DNA from: Cochliopodium minus
Taxonomy: Eukaryota; Discosea; Himatismenida; Cochliopodiidae
DNA: 64,000 nt
Direction of reading: 5' to 3'
Assembly: GCA_024220525.1 (NCBI GenBank)
Contig: JAMYWO010000004.1
Coordinates: 346,783-410,782, forward strand
Below the pieces are notes generated by a model. It ran no database searches and was not told the origin of the DNA. It saw only the letters and a list, made by a program, of their open reading frames with translations. The number at the start of each line of letters is the position of its first letter. The stretch's first letter is position 1. The position numbers and the translations under genes are program-made. This document shows, piece by piece, positions 22,440 to 34,895 of the stretch.

Positions 22440-23636
22440 CTACTTCAATTCAAGTTTTTTGTCCAAAAGAATAAATTTATTCGGGAGAATGTTCTCGTCA
22501 AATTTAAAAATAGGTTTCCCCAAAAGAACACTATTAGGGCTCCCACCAGTACTTATCATACCAAACAACTTCTCTCCTTTTTCCAGATAGATGTCAGTAA
22601 AAGAAAAAATGTATTGAGGTTCCAAATCGGATTCTTCTTGATAGAAGAAACTAAAAGTTGCTGATGAAGATTTTTTATCGCAATAACTCCCTTTGTGTAT
22701 CAAAACAAAAATGGTACAATTTTCTTTAAAATTCTTTATGTTTAAAGTCTTTCCATTGAAAGCGGTACAAGCATACGGACTTTGATTATTAGTGTAATAG
22801 TAAAATCCGTACTTGTAACTGAATATAATTTATTGAAAATTTTTTTTAAAAAAAAATTTGTTTATCCACTTTTACTTGTCAACTCCAAACTTTGGTGAAT
22901 CTTTTTCGAAGGATTTGTCTAAAGATACTCCAACAGTTATATTGTATCTTTTTTTCGTCAAAACAAAAAGAAAAAAACATTTGGTAAATTGTTATTATTT
23001 AATAGAATTTTTTCACAAAGAAATCAAAAGTGAAAAAAATAGAAAATTCAATCAAAATAAATTAAATTAATTAAATTAAATTAAATTAATTTGAAATAAA
23101 CAAAAAAAGTATTTTTTTGGATTTTTTATATTTTTGATTGGTTCTGTTGTTTTCATTTTTGCATAAAAATGGGTTGAATTAATTTATAAAAAAGAAAAAT
23201 AAATTTTATACTCGGGTAGCAATAGTATTTTGAAAGGATACAGCACACCTTCCATTAGAGGAGAACTGGTTAGGACATATTTCCAATGTTTGGTTTTATT
23301 TCTTTTGAGGATTCTTGGATTGATTGCATCCAAAGAGAAATCCACTCCGAATGTGGATCTATCCCATTCTAAATTGAAGATGGATAGAATGTATTGTTTC
23401 CATGTTTTTAATTTATTGGGTAATTCGCTGATATTTAATTTTTTTCTTGCATATAAACTCCAGAACATCTCGTCTTCTTTCAATATCTTCAAAAAACCTT
23501 TGCATACTGTTGATATTTGGGTGAATTCTTCGAATTCCAGATGTGATAGAATCAGTCTCCATATTTGCTTTTGCAAAGAGGAAAAATCTATTTTAAAAAA
23601 TTGTGAAAGCAAATAATAGTTCTTTCTTAAACTCAT
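22440..23636 (-). CDS. F-box protein with SPRY-like C-terminal region
   Basis: A 291-residue protein from minus exons 23212-23636, 22876-22947 and 22440-22818, with all phases consistent. The N-terminal F-box (LQKQIWRLILSHLEFEEFTQ, then CKGFL and FWSLYARKK) should bind Skp1. The remainder (WDRSTFGVDFSLD, GVLYPFKILL, YNITVGVSLD, YKYGFYYYTNN) has the spacing of a B30.2/SPRY beta-sandwich, which would be the substrate-binding part; this match is by eye and tentative. It lies 171 bases from, and divergent to, the dioxygenase gene. It is one of three F-box genes in the window. Confidence 0.7.
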
Positions 23637-23807
23637 TATTAATCACGATCACTATGATTTGGAATCATGATTGTCTAATAATATTTATAAATATCAATTG
23701 TGGGTGATTTATCATAAATTCAAAATGAAAAATTCTTTAATATTTAAAAGTTGTAAATATATATATTTACCATTATTATTTTGTTTATTCATCCTTTTTT
23801 TTATATT

Positions 23808-25176
23808 ATGAAAAAAAAAATCTGGAAAATGAACCATTCACAATTGAATGATACTTTCATACACTTGATTCAACCCAAAGATAAAGATATCACTTTTGAA
23901 GAATCAGAGAGATGGCTCACTGAAAATAAATCGAATGTTCTGGGGGAATTATTGACTAAACACACTGCCATCTTATTCAGAGGATTTCCTGTTTCGGATG
24001 CAAAGGATTTCCATAGATTCTTGCTTGCATTGGATGTTGAATTTGCGTAATATAAACTCTTTTGTAAATTTAAAATCAAAATTTTTGAATATTAATATAA
24101 TAGATCATATATGGGTGGAGGTGGACCAAGATTAGTTGTAGAAGGGCCAATACAAACAAGTAAAACCAAATTTAATATTTAATTACACTCGTAATATATA
24201 ATCAGTATTGATAAAGATATTGCATCATATTCTTTATTGAACAAAAAAATATTTACATAGGTACTGAAACACCTTCTAATATAATAATTCCGCTTCACCA
24301 TGAACTTGCCTATTTAACAACATCTCCTTCAAAACTTTCTTTCTTTTGCGAGATCCCTTCGGATAAGCATGGAGAAACACCTCTCTACCAGTCCAACACT
24401 CTGTACCAAAAGATCAATGAAAGAAATCCTCAATTCATAGAAAAATTAAAATCAAAGAAAGTGAGGTATACACGCATCATTAAAGACAAAAAGAGTTGTG
24501 AAAATACAAGACAAAGTAAATAAACAATTTTTCTTTCATTTTTTAAAAAGTAATTGTATTTACAATAGGATCTTGGCAAGAAATGTATGAAACAGAAGAC
24601 AAAATAATTGCTGAAGAAAGGTTACTTCTATTTTAGTTTCTTTTTTGAAAATATTATAAAGATGATTGTTAATAGAGCGATCATAACCGGGACTGAAAAA
24701 GTAGAGTGGCTGGAAAATGGAAATATGAAAGTAATAACCAAAGAAATGGAAGCTGTTAGAATAGATACTCGTACAAATGTAACACTATTGAGTTTAAAAG
24801 AAAATTAATTTTGTTTTGCTTTTTTATACTTCACCTAGCTTGAAACATGGTTCAACTCTGTTATTTTATTACATCCTGCTGGAAATAATATGAGTGTAGA
24901 AGAAAGGATTAATGCTCCTTGGGAAACTACTTATGGTGACTTTTCACCTATTTCTGATGAGGGTGATAACATTTGTTGATTCTATTTTACTAACTTTGTT
25001 AATTTATTTTTTATCATCTAATAGATATTTTAAGTGCGAAAGAAATCATGTCTCAGGAAGGTGTAAAGTTCAAGTGGAACTCTGGTGATGTTTTGGTTGT
25101 AGATAATTTCTTGGCTTTGCACGGGAGAAACTCCTTCGAAGGGAAAAGAAGGATTCTTGCCACTATTTTGAATTAA
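23808..25176 (+). CDS. TauD/clavaminate synthase-like Fe(II)/2-oxoglutarate dioxygenase
   Basis: A 326-residue protein from exons 23808-24046, 24104-24159, 24261-24515, 24569-24620, 24676-24778, 24839-24962 and 25025-25176. It belongs to the TauD/TfdA family and most resembles the clavaminate synthase-like group known from plants and fungi (PLHHELAYLTTSPSKLSFFC, GETPLYQSN, WFNSVILLHPAG). Metal ligands are the HxE motif (HHE) in place of the commoner HxD, and the distal His of ALHGR. The following RNSFEGKRR Arg would hold 2-oxoglutarate. It probably hydroxylates a small molecule in the cytosol, as no targeting signal is seen. The substrate is unknown. Six introns argue against a recent bacterial origin. 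Confidence 0.85.
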
Positions 25177-25391
25177 AAATTTTTCAAACCAATGTGTCAT
25201 TTACAACATTAAATAAAAAAATCATTATCAAAAAATAAAAAAAAATTGTTGTCAAATATTTGAGAAATGATAAATTCTGATAATAATATTAAGAATCTCA
25301 TAAAAATGACTCATTTGCAAGATGTAATTAATCTCCATCTCTTTTATTATTATATTATTTTTTTCCATCTATCAAAATTTTTAATATTGCC

Positions 25392-28300
25392 ATGAAGAAA
25401 GAGAAGATATCTTTAACCATTGAAAAATTTGAGTCGATATTGGAATTGAGATTGGATAATCTGAATAATCTCAATATGATATTGAAAGAGCAAGAAAATA
25501 TACCCCCACAGTTCATAGAAAGAATAATAGGGATGATATGCAAAAACCTACAGAAATTACCAACAGAATTATCTGTCGAACAATTCCACTGTATCAATCC
25601 ATTCTTGGAATTCATTAACGAATTGTCAAGTAGGATCCCAAGATACAAATACATCAGAATTATCATAAATTTTCTCATCAAAGAGAAATATCATTGGTAT
25701 TTGGAACAATTCAGCAATCAGATAAATAGAGAACAAGAAAGATATATAAAGTTCATGAATATAAACAGTAATGAAATTCAGCCTTTTTCTTTTCAATCAA
25801 TTAATCATTTATTTTTTAAAATCAATCAAAAGATATTTCTAAAATCCCTTGGCACAAAGATCTCTTCACACAAACACAAGCCATGAGATACTCCAAGACA
25901 AAGACCCACATAGAAAACATCTACCACGCAGACAACTCCACCATCTACAACTTCCAAAACTCTGTGTTGCACATGCTCGAGCAGAGAGTCTCCTTTGAAC
26001 TAATCCGTATATTTACTGAGAGAATTCAAAAGAAACAAAATTTCTTAGAGTCAGTATTTGTAAGGAAATTAGAAATTTTATTGAAAGAAGGTTTGGAAAT
26101 TTTTTTTTATTTCACTAATTAATTTTTATTTTCAAATTTACTTATATTTTATTACATTTTTATTTAGATGACAAAAACAAACCGAAAAATTACGATTACT
26201 GCCAAACCTCCTTTGGGAAATGGTTGAATTTGGGGGAGCAACTTTATTTCTTCGTCTCCAAAGAGTACATCAACTTCAAAATTTTTGTTAATTTGCTGTC
26301 AGAGCTGCACAAAAAGAACAACAATTTGGCTTGGATCTTTGTCCAGTTGATAGGTTAAAAAAAATTAAATAATTAAGAATTTAAAATTAAAAAATTAAAA
26401 TAAAAAATTTAATCAAAAAATTTTTATTCATAAAAATTTAGCTTTGGAAAATGTCAAAGATTTCATAAAAAACGATGTCAAACAAAACGAGTACGAATTA
26501 ATAAAGAAGATCATCTCTTTCATTGACTTCAAGTTTGATGATCCAAATGATCTCAGAAACACCTCCGTACATTGTCTCACCCGTCGTATCATGGATTTAG
26601 GCATTGAAATGAGGAACATCATTGATCAGCCTTTCGATTACGATTTCACCGTTTACGATGATTGGTTCAAAGAAATAAAGAGGGAAACGTTAGGTAAAAC
26701 TTTCTATCAATGATTATATTCATCTTTTTTACTTATTTATTTTTTAAAAAAATTGGTTTTCTCGTTTTATTTTTTATGTGGGAAAATCTACAAGATCTTT
26801 TTCTGGAAGAAATATTTTTATTTTTTTGAAATATTTTTCATTATAATTTTTATGTTTTAAAATATTAATTTTTTGTGAAAAAAAATATTTTTTTTTTAAT
26901 CTTTCTCTAATAATTTTTTCATCTTTCCCTAATAATTCTTTCTTTTGGATTTATTTAAAATAAAAAAACAAAATTAATAGACCATTTTTTCTCAACAGAG
27001 TTTGATACACTTACAACTGAGCAACAAAACAAGGACAGCGACTTTGAAAAAATGTTGAAAATTTGTGTCATCTCCAACTTTTCTTCCAACCAAATGACGG
27101 ACCACTTGTGCGAAAAGCTGAAGAGCCCAGAGAAGCAGCTGACCCTCGTCACTAAACACCCTTACTCTACAGGCATCGTCTCTCCTCTCCCTGTCAAATT
27201 GATTGCACAGATGGGAATTAAAGCAAGGTAAATTTCTTTTTAATTTTTAATTTTTAATTTTATTTTTTATTATTTTTCAAAATATTTGTTTTTTATTTGT
27301 TTTATTTTTAAAAAAACTTTATTTATTTTTTATTTTATATTATCATTTATTTTATTTTTTTTCATTTTTTTATTCTTTTTTCATAATATTTTTTTTTGTT
27401 TATTTTTCAATTATTTTTTACTTTATTTTTATTTTCCAAGATATCGCCTTTTGGAGAACCTTTTCGAGACTGTACAAAAGATTGCACCTAACCACTTGCC
27501 TTCTCCTTCCCTTTTGGAGACTCTCGTGCGTACCCTCTACCTCACCTACGACCCAAAGTACAGAGAACTCCTCTTCAAATCTTTCAACGAAGCCAACAAC
27601 GACTTTAAATTCAACATTCTCTTAGAAATGATCAACTACAGGCTTTTCAGATACATAAAGTATAGAATAAAAAAAAAATATATATTTTAGTTATTTAATT
27701 TAATTTTTAAAATTATTTTTTATTATTTTTAAAAATTATTTTAAATTATTTTAATTATTTTAATTATTTTCAATTATTTTTTTGTTAAATTATTTTCATT
27801 TATTTTCAAATTTTTATTATTTAGTTTATTTTAATTATAATAAATTTATTAACTTTTTTTTTTCCTCAAGTCACTTTTCTTACCAAACGACATTTGTTCT
27901 AACCTTGATCAACAAAGCCAAAGCAACCAAAGACCCATACACCTGGAACAACATCCAATCGTTCCTCCTCAAAGCCTGCTTCTACATCCAAGAGATGCAC
28001 CTCTTCCAAGACACCAACCTGCTCGGCGAATCCATCAACGGAGTTTTCATCAGAGGCATTTCAAGATTGCTGTACACGAAAGGCATTCACGACTTAGTTG
28101 AATTAAACTACATCAAAAATATTTTGCCCCTCTTATTTAAGTTCTCCCGCATCAGTCCTAAATCTATCGAGTTTCTTCATCCTGTTTGCCGAGAGGTTTA
28201 TCACAGGGTACACGTCACTTTGCCTACTGCCAAGGAGCGTTATGAGAAGGAGAAGTCCAAGATGGAGAAGTGCATTGCTCCTCTCTTTCTCCCCAACTTG

Positions 28301-30196
28301 AGTGACAATGACCTCAAAAACATTCCTAACGAGATTGGAAATAAAGATACTGATCTCATCCTTGTCACTGTTTATGATCTTGTAAAAAAATCTTTTTTTT
28401 TTTTAATTGAATTTTAATTTTTTAATTAATTCTTTGAAAGTTTATTTATCCAATAATAAACATGTTTATAAACATATATTAACATATGAAATTTTTTTTT
28501 ATACTTCAAAAACTTATAACCCTTCTTTTCTTAGTTATTGACACCCAAGGGAGATACACCAACCTTTTTGAACAGGGGCTCGGAAGTCCTCAAGTTACTT
28601 CCTCCGCACATCAGAGTCTCCAACACTTACAACCTCTACGAATACATCTTGTCAGTGGTGGACTCCCCAGAAGACAACAACGTGAATAGAATATTCAACT
28701 TGTTCTATTACTTCATCTTCGATTACAAATTGATTCAACTCTCCGACATCTTGCTCGCTTTGACTGAAAACTTGGAGTCCACTTTGTCAAAGAAATTGCT
28801 CGAGAAATTTTTTTTCCACAGGGCCATGGACAGTTACACCCCCTTTGAAGAAAAAGTCAAGAGGATTTTATCGAAGGACAACCCTCCTCATTTCATCTCT
28901 TCCAACTACCAAAAGAAGCTGGAGTTGTTCGAGTTCAGAGACAATTCCTTTCCCACTTACTTTCGTAACGAGATCATTGATCTGATTCCTTGCATCGATA
29001 TCATCATCTGCAAGCTGATCGAGATAGAGGACACCCCACTTTTAATTAGGTTCCTTGATTTTTACTTGCTTGTTTCTATTCACCATGATTACCCTACTAC
29101 TTTTGTGCGAGACTTGCTTTATATCTACCACAACATTTTGTTGAAAGATGCCAAAGAAAAGATCCCCATTTCTTTCCGTCTTTTGAAGTTCACGTTTGGA
29201 AAGATCAACTACAGCGAAAGTTTCAAGTCTTACGTCACCAGAAAAGAGAAACAAAACGTTGAGAATGAGAACTACATCAAAAGTCTCATCACCAACATCT
29301 CCAAATCTATTTCCCTCATGAAAAACAGCGAGTATTCCACCAGCGTTCTCGAAATTTTCGACGAGTTCTCCAACAAAGAGCAGAAAATCATCGTCACTTC
29401 CACCATCGAACTTTTGATCGTCTGCCCTCCTGATCTCATCATCTACATGAAAGATCTCATAAAGAAGGATTCTCAATTAAGCTTTCAAGATTTGTACTCC
29501 ATGGGTCTCATTTTGTCCAAGTATCCTGTCAAGTACCACCAAGACATGGTCAACTTCTTGAAAGAGTTCATCAATGGCGAGTCCTCCCTCATCATCGATG
29601 ACCCTTCCTACGATAGAAATTTCTTGACGGAAATCTCCCTCACTGAGAACATTTTGGAGACCTCCCTCGACAACCTCCCCAACAAAATCCTCACCGTCTT
29701 CCACTCTCTCTTTCTAAACAGCGGAATCTATCAGACTTGCATCACACTTAACTATGTCCTTAACAATGTCATCATCAGCAATTTGCATCAACTCGCCTTT
29801 TTGTGTAAGCTCGTTGGCCCCTTTTTAGGTCAGACCATCCAAGCTTACACTTTAGACAACACTTCTTCTCAGCGAAGAACTTCCAATGTCAGTGGTCGTC
29901 ACACTTCTTCCCAACAAGACACCTCTCCTTTTGTTTTTGATACTTTCTCCAAGATTTTGACTTCTTTGTTGCGTCTTTGCGCCAAAATCTTTGCTTCTTC
30001 CTCTTCTGATTCCAAGAAACGAAAGTTTTGTGAGTTCACCCCTTTTGAAATTTCTGTTTTCAACTTTCTTCAACACTATGTACATACCTTTGAAAGATAT
30101 TTCCTCAAGAAATCTACTGAACAGCTCAACAACGAAATAAAATCTTGTTTAGAGAAGATACCTTATAATTTTGAGTTTAATTATAGAGCAAATTAA
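25392..30196 (+). CDS. MED23: Mediator complex subunit 23
   Basis: MED23 is a tail-module subunit that passes activator signals to RNA polymerase II. The 1230-residue all-helical protein comes from exons 25392-25767, 25833-26090, 26168-26353, 26442-26693, 26999-27227, 27441-27659, 27871-28381 and 28535-30196. Matches to animal MED23 run in order: WHKDLFTQTQAMRY (DLFEPQTALLRY), LGEQLYFFV with HKKNN...LAWIFVQLI, SPLPVKLI (TPLPMNLL), LLEMINYRLF (LLEMFSYRM), QLSDILLALTENLES (TLDRLILCLAMRSHE), TYFRNEIIDLIPCIDIII (IYFGNVCLRFLPVFDIVI) and KLVGPFLG (HLVGPFLQ). Length is slightly below the human 1368. It converges with symplekin, the stop codons being under 100 bases apart. Confidence 0.85.
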
Positions 30197-30292
30197 ATTT
30201 TATTATTTAAAACAAATTTTTTTATTTATGTTTTTCATTAAAAAAAATTTAAGAGATAAATAATTTTAATCAAAATCTTTTTTTTTTTTGGT

Positions 30293-33200
30293 TCATTTTT
30301 TGGTTGTATTGTACAAAACGTTCTTTATTTTTTCGGAGAGTTCAATTCTGTTTTCTTTGACATAGCTCTTAATCCCCTCAACAAAACTGGGCTCGTCCTC
30401 CAACAAAGAGGTGAAAGCATCCAAAGGAAGAATGATCAAGACACCATAACAATCAGACCCACACGTTTTGCAAAATTTTATGAACCCCTTTAAAGAAAAT
30501 AAGAATAAAAACAAAATGAATCAAATAAAATAAAAAATTGTGTTGTTACACTCCATAAAATCTTTTTGGTATGAATGTTTTTGTTGATCAAGTTTCTGAT
30601 GAGATTACTAATCGCCCAATTTTGGAGAGAAGGATATTTCTCAATGGTTTTTATGAGCTAAAAATAAAAGATTAAAAAAAAAATTAAAAAAATGTTAAAA
30701 AATGAAAATTTTTGTACAGTCCACATAAACAAAGAAGGAATATTTTCAAGTTGAACTAGCTCCTGTAAAATGACAGCCATTGATTTATCGGTGTAGTAAT
30801 CACGCTTCAAAATGATTTTCAAGGCTTCAGTGGAGTCTTTGATCTTTTTGTTGTCTAACTTGTGGAGAGAGATCACCAACTCGTTGGGGTTGAAAGAGAA
30901 ATCTGTTTTGGTGAGGAGTATGTCCATTGCTTTGTTTCAAAAATAAATAAAAAGAAAAAAAACAAAATAAAAATAAAAAATAAAGTTCCAAATAAAATAT
31001 TTAAAAAAATAAAAAATAAATAGTAAATAAAAAAACAATTAATAAAAAATTACTTTCCAAATAAAATATTAAAAAAAAATAAAAATATTACCTGCTTCCA
31101 AGGCTTTGTTCTTCAAATGGACGATTTCAGGGAGGAACTGTTTAATTTTTTCGAGAGGGAGGGAAGGGAAAATGCTGAAGAGGAGGCGAGCATCTTTGAC
31201 TTTACTGAACACTTCCAAAACTACTTCGATCAACTCCTTGGATGGTTTTTCTTTTTTGGTAAAATAAAAATGAAACAAATGTAAAAAATAAGAATAATTT
31301 AAATTTTTTAAACATTAGATTAAAATTAAAAAATAAAAATATAAAAACAAAAATATAAAAATATAAAAAATTAAAAAGTAAAAAAAATAAAAAATAAAGT
31401 TACTGTTTTCAGTGAGGATGTTGAGGATTTGGATGATGACAGTTTGGGAAGGTTGGGTTGTGAAATTGCTGATCAAGTCCAAGAGAGGTTTGGTGGCACT
31501 GCCGATGAGATGAATCACTTCGGGGAGCTTCTCGTGGACGATCTTTTTGACAGAGTTGTTCAAGAATTGGTAAGCCTCGACCAACACGTTCAAGAGCGCT
31601 TCTTTCTTGTGGCACAACGCAAGGAACAGATCCAGTTGCAAGTGTCTAGATTGGGGAACTGTGTTGCTTGTGATGATAAAGGTAGATTCCTTCGATGTCC
31701 CGTTTTCTGTTTGGATAAGGTTTTTTTTTTTTTTTTTGATCAAAAATGAATATTTAAAAAATAGTTGATGAAGAGGTCAAATTGAAGATTAATTGAAAAT
31801 AAAAGGGAAATAATGTTAAAAAAAAATCAGCAATCAGAATTAGGCAAGATTTTTTTTTACAAAAATTAATTGAAGGTTTTTAATAAAAAAAAAAATAAAA
31901 AAAAAAAATTTATTTTACCTTCTTTTATGTTGGTGGGAATGATTTCTTGATCCTTGAGATCTTCTTTGTCTACCACAAAAAAATAATTTAAATTATTTTT
32001 TTTAAAAAAAAAAACAGGATATAATAAAAAAAAAATATGTTTCACCATCATCTTTAGGAACGATCTCTTTGACTGAATCATTGGTAGAAGGAACGGAAGT
32101 GGAGCTCAAAGGAACAACCTCCTCCTCATTTTTCAAATCATGGAAATTTTCAAGAGCATAACTCTCGATGCTCTCGGACAACTCGCCGTACTTGTACAAC
32201 TCCTCGACAAGAATGCTGATGACAAAAACACGATTCTCGTCGTTTTCAGAAATCGAGTTTTTTAACAAAATGTCGAGACACTCTACTTTAATAGAAGGTC
32301 TTTTTAAAATCAAATTTTTTAACATAATTAAGATGGAGTGTCCGTTTTGGTTGCTGTGGATGATCTCCAAGAGTTTCTGGAAAGTGCTGGGTGGGATGTA
32401 GGGTGCTTCGAGGAGCAATGTGGTGAGATAGGTGCACTCTGCGATGTCTATTTTGCAGAATTCTTCGAGAACGTTGACAAACAAGCTGTCATAATAATCT
32501 CTTTTCTGATCTTCTTTTTCCTTTTTAAAAAAAAAAAAACATTCATTGAAATAAGTTGTAAAATAAACAAAAAATTTTTGAAAATTTTACTTTTTTAATG
32601 CTTTTCTTCTGGGAAAAGTGTTTGGTAGTGTATGCTTGATGAAGCCAACTTATTGAGAGTTTAAGACTAGAGTTGATGTCTTTTTTAATGTAAGACAACA
32701 AAAGTTGAGAGTTGTAATGATCCATATCCTTCCCCACCAACATCTTGGAAACGACAGCACACCTGAGGAAGTCTCCGAACTGATTTTTTTCGATGAATTC
32801 CTTCTCTTCCAAGATCTTTTCGAATATTTGCTTGTGCATGTCCAGTTTTTGCTCTTCTTTAAGCTTGGACAAGATAAGATTGAAATTATCAGTGGAGATG
32901 TATTGAGGAGGCTTTTCCAAAACGTTGGGTTTTTGTTGTTGTGGCTGTGGCTTTGGTTGTGGCTTTAGTGGTTGATTTACTATATTGGTGCTAATAGGAC
33001 CACTGTTGTTGAGGTTGTTACTTTGAGGAGGATTTTTGTTTTGAGGGGGGAGGTTCTCTTGTTTGATGTTGATTTGATGAGGAGGATTGTTGTTTGGGAT
33101 GTTGTGATGTACTGGTTGATTTAAATTGGGATTGAGATTAATGGATGGATTCATGGGATTCAAATTGGAGATGTTGTGATGGGGAGGATTGTAAGGATTT

Positions 33201-34773
33201 TGGGGCTTGAAACGATTATCGATGACGGGTTCAGAGTAGATGGTGATGAATTGCTTGATTATGTTTTGATCTGTGATGGGTTGGATTCCTTGAGGGAGGT
33301 TATTGAGATTCTGGATCACCAATTGAACTTGCTTATCGATAGGGAGGGTCTTGAAAAGATTGAGGATGGTCAAAATATCTTGTGGTTGTTGTGATTGTTG
33401 TGGTTGTTTGGGAATATTGATGTTATTGTTGAATGAATTAACATTTTGTGGAATGGGATTCGATAACTTATTCTTTTTGGGATTTTTATTTTCTTCATCC
33501 CTTGATTTTCTCTCTGCATGATCTATCATCTTTTCTGCGCTAGATTTGAAACCCAATTGTGTTAATACTTCCAACAAATGGGCCTTCCATTTCACATTAT
33601 AGATATCATATTCCAAAAAGAGAAAGAATGCTCTGACTAAGGCATTGTTCAAACTGGAAATATGCACGGGATGCAATTTTGGAGGATTTCTGAAAAGATT
33701 GGACAACCATTCGATGGACCTATCTCTCAAAGAATACTTCTCTTTTCCTGCATCACTGACAATATTAATGCACAACACAATTTCCGTCATAGTCCTGTCA
33801 AAAAAATTTTTTGTTGAATAGATTATTTGAATATGGTTTAAAAAAAGATGATATTTACGATGGTTTTTCGGAATGTACAATACTGTTTAACTTTGACCAA
33901 CAATATTCATTTTCATCAGCTAACTTCTTCTCGTAGCCATTAGGGAACTATTGATGGGTTTTTAAAAATATGACGTGATAAGTAAAAAAAAAAAATATTT
34001 AAATACTTAAGAGTAAAATATTTAAGATGATATCTCAAACTTATATTCTTTGAATACTTAAATCTCAAAAACGGAAACGGAACTTATTTTAAAAGAAAAA
34101 AAAACTATTGTGCTCACCCCATTCACGAAATTGGCAGTGTTCAACAAGACACACTCGATATATTTCAGACCATTGATCTTACTCTTTGCTTGGTTTGAAC
34201 TGATCAAATTCTCCAATATTTTCAAATTTGTGAACATTTCGTAAAATTTTCTTGAATCTTCAGGATCATGTTCCATTGTTCTACATTCATCAAATAGAAA
34301 TATTGTTAATTATTTTAAAAATCAAAAAAAAATTTTGGATAACAGATTCTCCACAATTATGGATAATAGTGATAATAATGTCTTGAATGCTCTATTTGCA
34401 ATCTTTGGGCTTTTATCTGATAAAAGAGGAAATATATTCCCTATGAATTCTGCTTTCAAAAGTACTAATTTTTAAAAAAATGTGTTTTTCTCATTAGATA
34501 TTGTCTGTTTTTTAAAAAAATTATTATTGTACAATTGTTATCCTTTTCCAAAATAATATCGATGAAATTAAGGACAAATTTCTTGGCATATACTGTTTTA
34601 TCTATTGTAAATTCCAATATGGCATCCAGATATTTCTCCAAAAGATGTTTCTGTCTGTATAATAATCTCTCTTGTATATTTTTTAATAATTGTTTCTTTG
34701 ATTCTTTGTTGGCAAATTTGGCTTGATTTATCAAATTAACAAGTTCATTCTCATTTTGTTCTGGATCGCTCAT
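30293..34773 (-). CDS. SYMPK: Symplekin (Pta1), scaffold of mRNA 3'-end processing
   Basis: Symplekin holds together the cleavage/polyadenylation and histone 3'-end machinery in the nucleus. The 1106-residue protein comes from minus exons 34533-34773, 34344-34464, 34118-34280, 33859-33947, 32591-33794, 32046-32520, 31919-31969, 31404-31706, 31092-31250, 30718-30929, 30550-30657 and 30293-30487. The N-terminal HEAT region (LVNLINQAKFANKESKKQLL, AKKFVLNFIDIILEKD) aligns with human VVDLLNQAA...RKFVIGFIEEA. A long Pro/Asn/Gln-rich linker lies mid-protein (about residues 300-440). The C-terminal symplekin domain includes LLLEAPYIPP, LKNLILKRPS and ELVISLHKLDNKKIKDSTEA (human [20 protein letters not shown]). 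It starts only 122 bases from the divergent DLST start. Confidence 0.9.
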
Positions 34774-34895
34774 TCTTTAAGAGATTATGATGATCTTAAT
34801 TTTTTATAAAATATAAAATATTATTTCTGTTTTCAAATTATGTGTTTTTAAAAAAATAAAAAAAAGGGTGTTAATCTTAACTGACTTGTTATAAA
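34774..34895. promoter_or_regulatory. Compact bidirectional promoter region, symplekin/DLST
   Basis: Only 122 bases separate the two opposed start codons, so 5' UTRs and promoters of both genes must share or overlap this interval. It is AT-rich; no defined element is recognised. Confidence 0.45.

Noticed and set aside
23808-25176. Recent transfer of the TauD-like gene from bacteria
   Set aside because: It has six typical host introns and host base composition, and the closest-looking subgroup is known in plants and fungi.
29042-30085. Minus-strand frames inside MED23
   Set aside because: Antisense shadows of a conserved plus-strand exon.
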